Positions 18,095-27,395 of a stretch of DNA of 64,000 nucleotides are shown piece after piece; positions within the stretch are counted from its first letter, which is position 1, and the number at the start of each line of letters is the position of its first letter. This DNA is from Actinopolyspora lacussalsi (GTDB taxonomy: Bacteria > Actinomycetota > Actinomycetes > Mycobacteriales > Pseudonocardiaceae), in assembly GCA_030803735.1 (NCBI GenBank), contig JAURUC010000001.1, positions 2,373,501 through 2,437,500 of the forward strand. Direction: 5' to 3'. Below the pieces are notes generated by a model. The model worked only from the letters and a program-made list of their open reading frames with translations, was not told the origin of the DNA and searched no databases. Made by a program: the position numbers and the translations under genes.

Positions 18095-18354
18095 AGGATG
18101 CACGGGTGGTCGGCCACCGACCCAGGACTCGTAGTCGAGCCGAACGGAGGTGAGGATACGTGCCAGACGCTGCCGGCGGCTCAAGCAGTGCGGACAGCGC
18201 ACTGCCGTGCAGTATCGGCCGCATCCCCGCCGAGCGATTCGGTCGGCACGGCTCGGGGCGTGCCGCGGTTCGCGGGTGATCCACCGGGCCGACTCCGGTG
18301 ATCAACCGGAACGGGCGGGGATGCGCAGACGTGACACCGGATCCGGGTGTCACG
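18095..18354 (+). promoter_or_regulatory. corA leader: promoter, leader ORF and hairpin
   Basis: TAGGAT at about 18095 is a possible -10 element. A 39-codon reading frame with a strong GGAGGTGAGG site follows (18160-18279). Next comes a perfect hairpin, CGTGACACC / GGTGTCACG with a 7-nt loop (18330-18354), 33 bp before the corA GTG. The arrangement looks like a cis-regulatory leader. I see no match to a known Mg2+ riboswitch consensus. Confidence 0.4.
18160..18279 (+). CDS. Possible leader peptide upstream of corA (39 aa)
   Basis: GTG 18160 lies four bases after GGAGGTGAGG, one of the strongest ribosome-binding sites in the window. It opens a 39-codon frame starting MPDAAGGSSSADSALPCSIG and ending in TGA at 18277-18279. 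Codon bias is only moderate, so it may be translated for regulation rather than for its product. It ends 108 bp before corA with a perfect hairpin between. Confidence 0.35.
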   Translation: MPDAAGGSSSADSALPCSIGRIPAERFGRHGSGRAAVRG

Positions 18355-18387
18355 GAACAGCCACGAAATCCCGCCCGGAGGTCCACC

Positions 18388-19473
18388 GTGCCAAGTCTGC
18401 CCAATCTGGGGTTGCGTAACCGCGTCAGCCGCGGTGAACGCGGTTCCCGAAACGTCTCGGCCGTCACGGCTCGCCCAGCCTCTGTCGTGGACTGCGCCGT
18501 TTATGTCGAGGGCAAGCGATTGCCCGGGGAATGGTCCTACGAGGACGCGATGGCCGAGGTCCGCAGCAGGCGGAACGGCTTCGTCTGGATCGGACTGCAC
18601 GAGCCGGAGCAGGATCGCATCAACGGAGTCGCGGACACCTTCGGGCTGCACGAGCTCGCCGTGGAGGACGCGGTGCACGCGCACCAGCGCCCCAAACTGG
18701 AACGCTACGACGAGACACTGTTCATGGTGCTCAAAACGGTGCGGTACGTACCGGACCGAGCCAGGGCGACCAACAGCGAGATCGTCAAGAGCGGCGAGCT
18801 CATGATCTTCCTCGGCCGGGACTTCGTGATCACCGTGCGACACGGCAGCCAGGCCGCGCTCACCCGGGTGCGGACGGAGCTCGAAGAGTCACCCGAGCAG
18901 TTGGCACTGGGGCCGTCGGCCGTGGTGCACGGTATCGCGGACCACGTGGTGGACAGCTACCTCGAGGTCACCGAGTCGATCCAGGACGACATCGATTCGA
19001 TCGAGACCGAGGTCTTCGCACCGCGCACCAGTGTCGACGCGGAACAGATCTATCTGATGAAGCGCGAGGTCATGCAACTGCGTCGTGCGGTCATGCCGCT
19101 TTCGCAGCCGCTGCAACGGCTCGCGGGCGGGTACACCCCGCACGTCGCCGATCAGGTTCGGTCCTACTTCCGCGACGTCGAGGACCACCTCGCCACCGTC
19201 TCGGAACGGGTGGCATCCTTCGACGAGCTGCTGACGACCCTGGTCGACGCGACACTCGCCAAGATCACGCTGCAGCAGAACACCGACATGCGCAAGATCT
19301 CCGCGTGGGTGGCGATCATCTCCACCCCCACCATGATCGCCGGCATATACGGGATGAACTTCGACAGAATGCCGGAGACGAATTGGGCGTTCGGCTATCC
19401 CGTGACACTGCTGGTGATGATGGTGTGCTGCGTGGTGCTGTTCAAGATATTCCGCAAGAACAACTGGCTGTGA
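18388..19473 (+). CDS. corA: CorA-family Mg2+/Co2+ transporter
   Basis: A 361-aa CorA protein. It has a large cytoplasmic N-terminal domain rich in acidic helices, then two C-terminal transmembrane helices; the first ends in the channel signature YGMNFD. The family forms pentameric Mg2+ channels, Co2+ also passing. GTG 18388 is chosen for GGAGG six bases upstream, giving a length close to mycobacterial CorA (Rv1239c). The 569-bp upstream gap holds a structured leader. Confidence 0.93.
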   Translation: MPSLPNLGLRNRVSRGERGSRNVSAVTARPASVVDCAVYVEGKRLPGEWSYEDAMAEVRSRRNGFVWIGLHEPEQDRINGVADTFGLHELAVEDAVHAHQRPKLERYDETLFMVLKTVRYVPDRARATNSEIVKSGELMIFLGRDFVITVRHGSQAALTRVRTELEESPEQLALGPSAVVHGIADHVVDSYLEVTESIQDDIDSIETEVFAPRTSVDAEQIYLMKREVMQLRRAVMPLSQPLQRLAGGYTPHVADQVRSYFRDVEDHLATVSERVASFDELLTTLVDATLAKITLQQNTDMRKISAWVAIISTPTMIAGIYGMNFDRMPETNWAFGYPVTLLVMMVCCVVLFKIFRKNNWL

Positions 19474-20049
19474 CCAGTGCGGTAACGAATCGCGAATCGA
19501 CAACGACACACCGGGCGGGGCCAATCCCGGAGGGCGGGGCCGATCGGGCCCGGCCGGCGAATACGGAAAGCCACGCCGAACGACCGCGGGCGGGTAATTC
19601 ACCGGTGGGTACTCCGCTGAAAGACCCCGGACGGCTCGTATCGGACGAGTGGTGGTGCCGCCGGCTCCGGGCGGACGGCACCGCGTGCGGCGAGTCGAGG
19701 GGATCGCCGCTGACCCGGGGAAACCGTTCCGTGGAGTTCCACGGACTCGAAGATCGTGGTTGGGAGGGAATCGTGCGACACATCCGGTGTGGACGGATCT
19801 CGGAACCGACACGGCCGGCGACGGCGCGGGCAGCGACTTCGTTCGGGCCACGAGAGCGGCGAAACGTCCGGCACGAACGAAAACCCGGCGCGATGTGGCA
19901 CGTGACTCCCACATCCGCGCGCGGGGAATCCGTGACGTACTGATTCATCCGGGAGACACCACGGGCCACATCGTGCGGCGAATCCCGTTCGTCCGGCGGT
20001 TCATACCGGGCGCGGAAATCGTTTCGATCTGCACAATGGGAGTACCGTC
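19474..20049. other. 576-bp gap after corA without called genes
   Basis: Open frames here have mixed third-position composition and lack ribosome-binding sites. I see no repeat module and no strong hairpin. The right end must carry the promoter for the 31-codon gene at 20050. Confidence 0.35.
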
Positions 20050-20145
20050 ATGCCCCGTCTGGTCACCAACAAACTCGCCCTGTTGTTCACGCTGATCAAC
20101 GGCTGGATTCTCACGCTGTTCGTGATCATCGCGAGTCAACTCTGA
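20050..20145 (+). CDS. Very small membrane peptide (31 aa)
   Basis: ATG 20050 opens a 31-codon frame, MPRLVTNKLALLFTLINGWI then LTLFVIIASQL, with a single hydrophobic helix covering most of its length. GGGAG lies seven bases upstream. The preceding frames are not open, so the peptide stands alone between corA and the CAP-domain gene. No function is known to me. It is too short for usual gene callers. Confidence 0.5.
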   Translation: MPRLVTNKLALLFTLINGWILTLFVIIASQL

Positions 20146-20426
20146 AACTTCCTCGGGGACGCGTTCCGGTGTGAACCACGACTACACCGCCGAAGAATTC
20201 CGCGGAAACGCGAACCCCGCGAGGGAGCCGCTGCTCCGCCGGTCCGGCTGCTCGCCGAGCTGTGCGAACACGCCTCGCGTGTATGCCGGTCCGGGAAGGC
20301 AACCATTCCCCCGACGGGTGAAAATACGGCGTCGGTTATCCCCCGGCGGAGCCGATTGAGTACGTATGTGCGTCCGGATGCGGTACAAATTCCGTTGTCA
20401 GCACAGGTGAACGACGGAAGTTGTAT

Positions 20427-21263
20427 ATGGTCAGGACACCGCCACGGTTGTTGCTCGCCGCCGCACCACTGACACTGCTGCTCGGTGCGTGGCAGTTGGC
20501 CCCGGCCGAGCAACACGACGCCGAAACAACCAAACAGGCCGAGGAGATCGCCCACACCAAGGAGGTCGCCGAGCCGGAGCGGACCGACAGGACCGACAGC
20601 GACGACGAGCTCTACGATCCACACGAGATCGACCAGCTCGAACGACCGAACGGTACCGGTGAGTCCGCCGCTGCCGGAACAACCGAGAGCACGAGCGGGA
20701 ATGAACGGCCCGACGAGACCGGGAGCTCCCACGAGCCGAGTGAGACCGGCAGGCCCGACGAGCCGGGTTCGTCCGGCGAGGCCGACTCTTCCGGCGAGGT
20801 CGAGCGGCCCGGGAACACTACCAAACCAGACGATACTGCCGAGCCCGGTGAGGCGGACCGTCTCAGCAAGGCCGAACGGATACTCCGGTTGACCAACGAG
20901 GCGCGCGGCCGGGCCGATTGTCCGGACCTGCGGTTGAACGAGACGCTGAACGATGCCGCGGAGCGGCACAGCGCACAGATGGCCCGGCAGGACTATCTCG
21001 GTCACCGGAGCGCCGACGGTGCCGATCACATCAATCGTGCCAACCGAGCCGGCTATCCCTCGGTCTACGTGGGAGAGAACGTGGCGGCGGGCAACGCCGA
21101 CGCGGTGAAGACGTTCCGGCAGTGGCTGAACAGCCCGGAACACCGGCAGAACATCCTCAACTGCTCGTTCACCGAACTCGGTGTGGGATACGCCAGCGAT
21201 CGGGAAAGCAGGTGGACCCACTACTGGACCCAGATGTTCGGTAAGACCGACTCAACGGAATGA
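20427..21263 (+). CDS. Secreted CAP/SCP-domain protein
   Basis: A 278-aa exported protein. The signal peptide is about residues 1-28 (PPRLLLAAAPLTLLLGAWQ). A low-complexity linker of about 120 residues follows, rich in Glu, Thr, Ser, Pro and Gly (repeated RPDE/SSGE/PGE motifs). The C-terminal CAP domain (about 150-275) contains RILRLTNEARGRADCPDLRL, HSAQMARQDYLGH, GENVAAG, WLNSPEHRQNIL and YWTQMFG. The two cysteines could form a disulfide. CAP proteins act outside the cell, in wall or host contexts. ATG 20427 is preceded by GGAAG. Confidence 0.88.
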   Translation: MVRTPPRLLLAAAPLTLLLGAWQLAPAEQHDAETTKQAEEIAHTKEVAEPERTDRTDSDDELYDPHEIDQLERPNGTGESAAAGTTESTSGNERPDETGSSHEPSETGRPDEPGSSGEADSSGEVERPGNTTKPDDTAEPGEADRLSKAERILRLTNEARGRADCPDLRLNETLNDAAERHSAQMARQDYLGHRSADGADHINRANRAGYPSVYVGENVAAGNADAVKTFRQWLNSPEHRQNILNCSFTELGVGYASDRESRWTHYWTQMFGKTDSTE

Positions 21264-21293
21264 CATCGGTCCGGCATGCCCTCGGTCCGGTGT

Positions 21294-21349
21294 CCCAGCA
21301 CTCCGATAACCCGGCACTCCGATACCCCGGCACTCCGATACCCCGGCAC
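21294..21349. repeat. 16-bp tandem repeat (3.5 copies)
   Basis: CCCGGCACTCCGATAC is repeated at 21294-21309 (two changes), 21310-21325 and 21326-21341, followed by half a unit. It lies 30 bp downstream of the CAP-domain gene in a convergent gap. The copy number may vary among strains. Confidence 0.8.
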
Positions 21350-21422
21350 GATCAAGGACCGGCTCCTCGCGGGAACCGGGAGGCGGCGGACCGCCGAGTG
21401 TCGCCCCGGCGGAAGAAGCTAC

Positions 21423-21452
21423 GGATGTGTCGACTGCCGCGCCGACACATCC
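21423..21452. terminator. Hairpin between convergent genes
   Basis: GGATGTGTCG and CGACACATCC make a perfect 10-bp stem with a 10-nt loop between the convergent CAP-domain and stress-protein genes. It could serve either strand; no T-run is seen. Confidence 0.45.
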
Positions 21453-21536
21453 GCCGGCTCCCCGACAGCTGTGCGAAACTCGCGCCCAGTCGGTAGTAGT
21501 ACTTCGTCGACCCGGTTCTCGTACTCGTTTCCGTGA

Positions 21537-21588
21537 CGGAACCTCTCGCGGGCTCTCGCTCCGGCGAGGGCCCGACGTCGAGTAGGTG
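21537..21588 (-). repeat. Composite intergenic element, decayed half of module Q (copy H)
   Basis: Read on the minus strand, this segment follows the right half of module Q: a CGACGTCGGGCC stretch, then GAGCGAGAGCC and AGAGGTTCC. The left half is missing, so the long hairpin cannot form. It ends three bases from the stop codon of the adjacent gene. Confidence 0.55.
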
Positions 21589-21590
21589 GG

Positions 21591-22115
21591 TCACTGCTGC
21601 GAAGCCTGGCCACCCATGGCGAGTCGAGCCAACATGTCCCGGGCCTGTTCGGCGTGGCTGGGTTGACTCAGTACGTCGTACCGTCCGGCCACGACCTGAC
21701 TGGACGAGGAGAAGTCACGGCGACCGCGCATGGAGGCGTACGTGATCGCGGCCGAGACCATACCGAAAACGATCCCCGCCGCCAGCACCACCAGCACCGG
21801 ACCGAACCAGGGGTCCTGCACCGTCAGGATACTGATCACCAACCCGATGAACAGTCCGAACCAACCCCCGGAGAGCGCTCCGCTGCCGAGCACCCTTGCC
21901 CAGTTCAGCCGTCCCGTGACACGTTCGACCAGCATGAGGTCGACCCCGACGATCGTTACTTCCTGCACCGGAAAATTGTTGTCGGCGAGGTGATCGACGG
22001 CACGCTGCGCCTCCTCGTACGTGCCGTAGGAACCTATCGGCCAACCGGTCGGCGGCGTGGGCAAGCTGGGAAGCCCCGGAGCCGACCGGGCGGAGCCGGG
22101 AAACAGGCTGCTCAC
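21591..22115 (-). CDS. General-stress-protein-like (YflT/17M domain) membrane protein
   Basis: A 174-aa protein with an N-terminal domain like the general stress protein 17M family (WPIGSYGTYEEAQRAVDHLADNNF ... VTIVGVDLMLVERV) and two transmembrane helices (GGWFGLFIGLVISIL and VLVVLAAGIVFGMVSAAITYA). The C-terminus is polar and ends HAEQARDMLARLA-like. I chose GTG 22115 because GGAGG lies seven bases upstream; GTG 22124 overlaps that site. The role is unknown. Confidence 0.78.
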   Translation of the reverse strand: MSSLFPGSARSAPGLPSLPTPPTGWPIGSYGTYEEAQRAVDHLADNNFPVQEVTIVGVDLMLVERVTGRLNWARVLGSGALSGGWFGLFIGLVISILTVQDPWFGPVLVVLAAGIVFGMVSAAITYASMRGRRDFSSSSQVVAGRYDVLSQPSHAEQARDMLARLAMGGQASQQ

Positions 22116-22439
22116 CGTAGACACCTCCGTAGAGACCGACGTCCCGCGCAGGAGCGTCGTCAGTGTTGTTCACGAGGCACAACCGGTTGCTCCGGTGACC
22201 GGACCACGTTGCTCCCGGCTCGTACGAGCCGGATTCGCATCGCGGCGCGGCCCGAAACCTGCCGAATGTCCCTTCACCACCAGTCTACCTCGCCCGCCGC
22301 GGCGGGCAGCGTCCATGATGATCTCCCCGCCGTTCGGGAACGATCGGTAATGAATCGGCCGGCCCCTGACATGGCCAACCCCTGGATATGGCCCCCGATG
22401 CGAGCGGGACGGTACGGGACCGTGAGAGCCCCGAACGGA
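22116..22439. other. 324-bp intergenic region
   Basis: It lies between the stress-protein gene and the CPBP protease gene, both on the minus strand. A perfect 16-bp GC palindrome (GCCCGCCGCGGCGGGC, 22293-22308) is the only notable structure. I see no gene and no repeat module. Confidence 0.4.
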
Positions 22440-23480
22440 TCAGTGACGCGGCGCGAGGCTGACCGGATCGATCCGAGCCCGGCCGCCGACCACGGTCCCG
22501 ACTCCACGACGTGCCGCTCGGCGGTCGACCACCCAGGCGAAGAGCAGCACCGCGACGATCACCGGAATCACCTGGATCACCGGGTAGTCCCCCGACTGCT
22601 CGATACTGGGAACCCCGCTCAGTCCGGCGATGAGCAGACTCAGCGCGTTGTTGGCGGTGTGCATGGCCACCGCCGCCTCCAGACCTCCGGTGCGGATGCT
22701 CAGCCAGCACATGATCGTGGCCATCAGGAAGAGCTCGACCCACACGAGCGGGTCGGTGTAGCCGTGGCCCAGCAGAAACACCAGCGAGGACAGCAGAATC
22801 CCCGGCCAGGGGGTGCGGAACCAGGCAGTCAGCGTCTGCAGCAGCAGACCGCGGAAGAACAGTTCCTCCGCGGCACTCTGCGCCGGCACCACGAGCACGG
22901 CCAGCAGCGCCACCGCCAGATAGCGTCGCCAACCGGGGAAAGCGGGCATCGGCGCCCCGGACATCAGCTGCAGTGTGATGATCACGGCGAACAGCACGCC
23001 GAACACCAGCAGCGCCCAGAGCATCGTCTCGCCGAACCAGCGAACCCGGGGCGTTCCGAGGACCCCGACCACGCTGCCGAAGCCACGCCGCTGCACCCAT
23101 CGTGCCGTCAGCGCCACCGGAGGGATGAGCGCGATCAGCACGGCGAAGCTCAGGAACAGCGTCGGCAACGGCGACGAGAGCACTTCCACGAGATGCCCCG
23201 GGGGCAGCACGATGTTAAGCGTCCCCAACGGCCCGGCGAAAACGATCATCCCGACCAGCAGCACGGCGGCCAACACCGAGGCCGCCAGGGTCAGGCCGAG
23301 CAACACCAGCAGCGCCACGACGGGGCGCCACCAGCGATGGGCCGAGTTGCGCGCGAGCAGGTGGAAGGGCGTTCCCTCCGGCACCTGGGCCGGAAAGCCT
23401 GGCTTCGGCGGAGGGCGTCGTGGGGACACCGGTCGGGCGTCACCACTGTTGTGGGAGGGGTAAGCAGCGGGGTCGGACAC
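22440..23480 (-). CDS. CPBP-family intramembrane metalloprotease
   Basis: A 346-aa multi-spanning protein of the CPBP (Abi/CAAX protease-like) family. Eight or so hydrophobic segments follow a 45-residue Pro-rich tail. Signature motifs are present: AAEELFFRG (EExxxR, motif 1) and LLGHGYTD (motif 2 His). The family cleaves membrane substrates; in bacteria its targets are mostly unknown. The start is GTG 23480. The patatin gene ends 82 bp... on the same strand upstream in transcription order, so the two may share a transcript. Confidence 0.86.
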   Translation of the reverse strand: MSDPAAYPSHNSGDARPVSPRRPPPKPGFPAQVPEGTPFHLLARNSAHRWWRPVVALLVLLGLTLAASVLAAVLLVGMIVFAGPLGTLNIVLPPGHLVEVLSSPLPTLFLSFAVLIALIPPVALTARWVQRRGFGSVVGVLGTPRVRWFGETMLWALLVFGVLFAVIITLQLMSGAPMPAFPGWRRYLAVALLAVLVVPAQSAAEELFFRGLLLQTLTAWFRTPWPGILLSSLVFLLGHGYTDPLVWVELFLMATIMCWLSIRTGGLEAAVAMHTANNALSLLIAGLSGVPSIEQSGDYPVIQVIPVIVAVLLFAWVVDRRAARRGVGTVVGGRARIDPVSLAPRH

Positions 23481-23561
23481 AACAGCATCCTAGGAGAACT
23501 CGGTTCACCATCCCATGACGACGCGCGAGGGCGGCACTCTCAGCCCAGCGCCTCCCCCTGG

Positions 23562-26500
23562 TCAGGTACGCGAGGGTGTGTCCAGCGAACCACGCGGTCG
23601 CGGTTCGAGCACATCGGCGATGCTCAACAACATCGTCTGCCCCCAGGCCGTGAGGAACAGCGCGGCCAGGAGCCAGAACGAAACCGACCAGTTCTGCAGC
23701 AGCGCGGGAATCAGCAGCAGGCCGGGGACCACCGCACTGAGCACAGTGGCACCCACTCTGCCGGCCGTGCGCAGGGCGAAGGCGGCGTACCAGGTGACCG
23801 CGGCCCCGACCAGCGTCAGCCCCAACGGTCCCAACCGCACTCCGAGACCGAACAACCAGCAGCCGACGGCGGCCAGCAGACCGGCTGCCGCCAGCCCGGA
23901 CAACGCTCGGGTGAGGGCGGCTGTACCGGAGGTCTTCAACCATCCCCAGCGCAGCGCGGCGACCACCGCGAGCAGCGCGGCGATCCAACCCACCGCCCCG
24001 GGCCACGAGTCGGACATCTCGACCACGTGCAGCCAGCGCCAGGTTTGGAGTTCCTCGATCCGTTGTGCCTCGCGCATCGTGATGAACGCGAACTCGTTCG
24101 TGCCTTTCGAGGATGACTCGTCATTGGACAGCTCGCCACTGGACAGGGAGTCGACCACCGGGGAACGCATGAATTCGGTCAACGCGACGGCCGTGCCGCT
24201 CAGCGCCGTGCCGAGCGCGGCCCGTCGGGGAGCGGCGAGCGCGAAGGCGAGCAGCATCGAGAGCGGTTTGAGAACGATCATGCTCGCGGTGGCGAGGGAC
24301 CGGCGGAACCCCCGCCAGCCAGGCAGCAGCGCTCGGTGGGCGAGCAGCGCGCAACGGGTGGACAGGGAAGCCATCCGCCGTTCTTCCAGGTCACTCGGAC
24401 GCTGTTTGCCCACGTCGTAGGCACGTACCTGCTGGTCCAGCAGTTTGGGGTCCCGCACCGCCCGGGCGTCGCCCGCGTTCGGGTCGGCCCCGGAGTCGAC
24501 GGCGGCCACGAACGGGATCTCCTCGGCGGCAACCGTCCACTGCAACCGCTCCACCACCGCACGGCGGGTCACGGTCAGCGGATGCTCGTCGGTGGGGTTG
24601 GCGAACAGGGCCTCGAGCTCGGTCCGCACCGCGCCGGAGTGCTCCGCCCAGCGCTCGGCGAGGAACTCGTGCCACTTTCTCGCGCTGGTCTCGTCGAGTT
24701 CTCCCAGCTCCGCCTCGGTCGGCCGGCTGAGGATTCGCCGCAGCGCGTCCCCCAGACCGTCGGCTCCCAACTGCTCGTTGTGCCGGACCAATCGGTCCGG
24801 TTCGATCAGCATGGGGACCAGACCGGCCACCGCGTCCAGCCTGCCCCACATCCAGTCGTTGGCACGCCACTTGGCGGACAGGAAGGCACCGAAGTTGCCC
24901 AGACCGGAGCCGCGCACTTTGTCCGCCAGCGGGATCTCGCCCGCCGAGTCACGTAACGCGGTGAACGGCAACGGGCTCGAGTTGTCACCCGCCAGGCGGT
25001 GCAGCAGGATGTGTGAATCCGCGCCGGTGTCGACCTGCATGGGCGTGGTGAGTACGACCAGGTCGCGGAGCAGCCGCATCGGGTCGACGTCGGCGGCGAG
25101 TTCGAGCAGCGAGCGCGTCACCCCGTCGATCTCGACGAGATCGCCCGGGGAGAGGGCCGCCACCAGGTCACCCACCAGGCGCTCCAGGGTGACCCAGCTC
25201 TCGGCGACCGCGTCCACGCCGACGTCGTTCTCGGCGGCTTCCACGCCCGAGGAGTTCACTATGGCGGACAGTTCGGCGTTGAACTCCGCCAGTCGATGCC
25301 GAAACAGCGAGCCGAGCTCGGCCCCACTGTCGAGCGAGGCGGTGTCGAGGTTCCCCTCGCCGTGCTCCCCGGGCTCGGCACTCCCGCCATCGGGGTTCCG
25401 CTCGTCGAGCCCCCTCTCGTCGAGGACGCTGTCCAGCAGCGGCGCGAGCAGCGCCCCCACCGGGGAGGGCAGCGTGTGCTGCAACCTGTGGTGCCGATCG
25501 AGCACGCACTCGATCCAGCCGTCCAGCTCGGCCCGCACGAAAACGGGTTCGGTACCGGCCGCGTGGATCCAGCAACGGTCGGTGTGCCCGCACACGGTCT
25601 CGGCGACGGTGCGCAGTCGGTACAGCGAAGCCTTCACGGCGGCGATCCGCGGGGACCGCCGGTGCGCCTCCAGTTCGCGGACCCAGCGCAGGCATTCGTC
25701 CACGGCGGACAGCAGCGTGCGCACGTCGTCGAAGACCTCACCGGGACGCCGCAGGGCGCGCGAGCGGTACTGCTCGGTCAGTCGATCGCGCAGCCCGGTG
25801 CACGCGGTGGCGGGCCACTCCAGCAGCGGCTGTTTCGGGATCGGGTCCAGCAACGGGGTGCCGGTGGTGTCCTCGGGGGCGGTGAGCAGCTCGTGCACCC
25901 GGAAGGCCCGGGTCTCGGCGAGCCGTGAGGCGTACTCGGCGGAAACCGCCCGCACCCGGTCGCCGAGCAAGCGAGCGCGGCGGGATCGCGGTGTCACGGC
26001 GAGCTCAGTGAGCACGGCGTCCCTGCGGCCGACGGCCCGGCGTACCGAGTCGTTGTGCCTGCCGATGCTGTCGATGTCGGTCAGCAGACTCTCCTGACCG
26101 AGTTTCGCCCGCAGCGCCGTCGCGGTGACGGCTCGGGCGAACCGTTCGCCACGGGTCTCGGCACCGGGCGAGTCCGGCTCCGGATTGAGGTAGAGCAACC
26201 AGCGTTCGGTCGGCGCGTCGGCCTCGACGCGCCGGATGGCATCGACCGCCGCGGTGACGGGGATGTTGTCCAGCACTCCACCGTCGATCACCCGGAAACG
26301 CTGCTCCTCGGAGGCGGCGATCTCGGAGAACCGGCCGTACAGATTGGGCACCGAACCGTCCCGGGAATCACCGTTCCGGTGTCCCGGCGTGTCGCCGGAA
26401 TCGTCGGCGCGGAACACGGCGGGTTCGAAGGCCATCGGGAACGAGGAGGTGGCTCTGGCGGCCTGTGCGAGCAGCCGCGCGGTGGCTCGGGCCCGCTCGG

Positions 26501-27137
26501 CCGGACCGAAGTCGCTGAGCGGTTCGCCCGGTCGCCCGCGGTGCCGGAACCGGAACATCGCTCGTCTGCGTGCTTTGCCGAACTCACTGCCCACCGCGTC
26601 GAAATGCCGCTCGGCCACCGGATCCAGCAGTGTCGCTGTCAGCAGGAGCTCGACGCGTTCGACCGGTTCGGTCCGCCGTTCGCGGCCGATCTGCTCGGTG
26701 AGCAGATCGGTCAGCTCCGAACGGAAGTACTCGTCGCCCTCCAGCAGCGATTCCGGTTTGGGCTGCCAGGGCCGGGGAACCGTGCGGGCCATCGCCTCCA
26801 GGTCGGCCAGGCGGATCCAGGCGCGGCGCGTGGTCGTGAACGGCATGCCGTAGACCAACGATGCCGAGAGCAGTGTCGCGTTGAGACCTCCCGCCGAAGT
26901 ACCGGCGAGCACGTCCACCTCGACGGACTCGTAACCGGCCAGCTCGGCCAGCTCGGCCCAGGGGTGGTGCTCCTCCGCCCGCTTCGCTCCGGCGCTTTCC
27001 ACCGGGGCCCAGCGGCGCAACCGATCGATCTCGGCTACCGCTCCCCCGATCCAGACAGCCATGCTGGCGCCACCACGCAACGCCAGTGCGAGTCGCAACT
27101 GCCGCGAGGAATGCGAGTTGGGTTCACCACTGGACAC
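23562..27137 (-). CDS. Giant patatin-like protein with DUF3376 and C-terminal membrane domain
   Basis: A 1191-aa protein. The N-terminal patatin phospholipase domain has the glycine-rich oxyanion loop (ALRGGASMAVWIGG, about 20-32), the nucleophile GTSAGG (Ser81) and the catalytic Asp in VIDGGVLDN (about 285). A long helical middle part of the DUF3376 type follows. The last 180 residues hold about five membrane helices (for example VGWIAALLAVVAALRW and LTLVGAAVTWYAAFAL). Lipid acyl hydrolysis at the membrane is the predicted role. The start is GTG 27137 with a weak ribosome-binding site. Confidence 0.87.
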   Translation of the reverse strand: MSSGEPNSHSSRQLRLALALRGGASMAVWIGGAVAEIDRLRRWAPVESAGAKRAEEHHPWAELAELAGYESVEVDVLAGTSAGGLNATLLSASLVYGMPFTTTRRAWIRLADLEAMARTVPRPWQPKPESLLEGDEYFRSELTDLLTEQIGRERRTEPVERVELLLTATLLDPVAERHFDAVGSEFGKARRRAMFRFRHRGRPGEPLSDFGPAERARATARLLAQAARATSSFPMAFEPAVFRADDSGDTPGHRNGDSRDGSVPNLYGRFSEIAASEEQRFRVIDGGVLDNIPVTAAVDAIRRVEADAPTERWLLYLNPEPDSPGAETRGERFARAVTATALRAKLGQESLLTDIDSIGRHNDSVRRAVGRRDAVLTELAVTPRSRRARLLGDRVRAVSAEYASRLAETRAFRVHELLTAPEDTTGTPLLDPIPKQPLLEWPATACTGLRDRLTEQYRSRALRRPGEVFDDVRTLLSAVDECLRWVRELEAHRRSPRIAAVKASLYRLRTVAETVCGHTDRCWIHAAGTEPVFVRAELDGWIECVLDRHHRLQHTLPSPVGALLAPLLDSVLDERGLDERNPDGGSAEPGEHGEGNLDTASLDSGAELGSLFRHRLAEFNAELSAIVNSSGVEAAENDVGVDAVAESWVTLERLVGDLVAALSPGDLVEIDGVTRSLLELAADVDPMRLLRDLVVLTTPMQVDTGADSHILLHRLAGDNSSPLPFTALRDSAGEIPLADKVRGSGLGNFGAFLSAKWRANDWMWGRLDAVAGLVPMLIEPDRLVRHNEQLGADGLGDALRRILSRPTEAELGELDETSARKWHEFLAERWAEHSGAVRTELEALFANPTDEHPLTVTRRAVVERLQWTVAAEEIPFVAAVDSGADPNAGDARAVRDPKLLDQQVRAYDVGKQRPSDLEERRMASLSTRCALLAHRALLPGWRGFRRSLATASMIVLKPLSMLLAFALAAPRRAALGTALSGTAVALTEFMRSPVVDSLSSGELSNDESSSKGTNEFAFITMREAQRIEELQTWRWLHVVEMSDSWPGAVGWIAALLAVVAALRWGWLKTSGTAALTRALSGLAAAGLLAAVGCWLFGLGVRLGPLGLTLVGAAVTWYAAFALRTAGRVGATVLSAVVPGLLLIPALLQNWSVSFWLLAALFLTAWGQTMLLSIADVLEPRPRGSLDTPSRT

Positions 27138-27395
27138 TTCGGACTCGCCTCTCGATCGACCGGCCGATTGATTGGCACCTCCCGAAATCTACCCCCGGAA
27201 GGCGCCGGCGGGAACTGCCGAACCGAGCATGGCGTGTTCCGCCGTTTCCGCCAACCACGGTGACTTCGTGAGGACGGCCCGACGAGGTGTGCGGCGCTGC
27301 CCGAGTCCGGGGACGGCCACGGCGAGAGCCATGAGCGGCCCCGCCGAGCGAGCGCCGGGGAAACCGGGCGGCGGAAGCCCTAATAGCATCCTGCC

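Noticed and set aside
22293..22308. Perfect 16-bp GC palindrome as terminator of the CPBP gene
   Set aside because: It has no loop, lies about 130 bp beyond the stop, and palindromes of this composition are expected in such GC-rich DNA.
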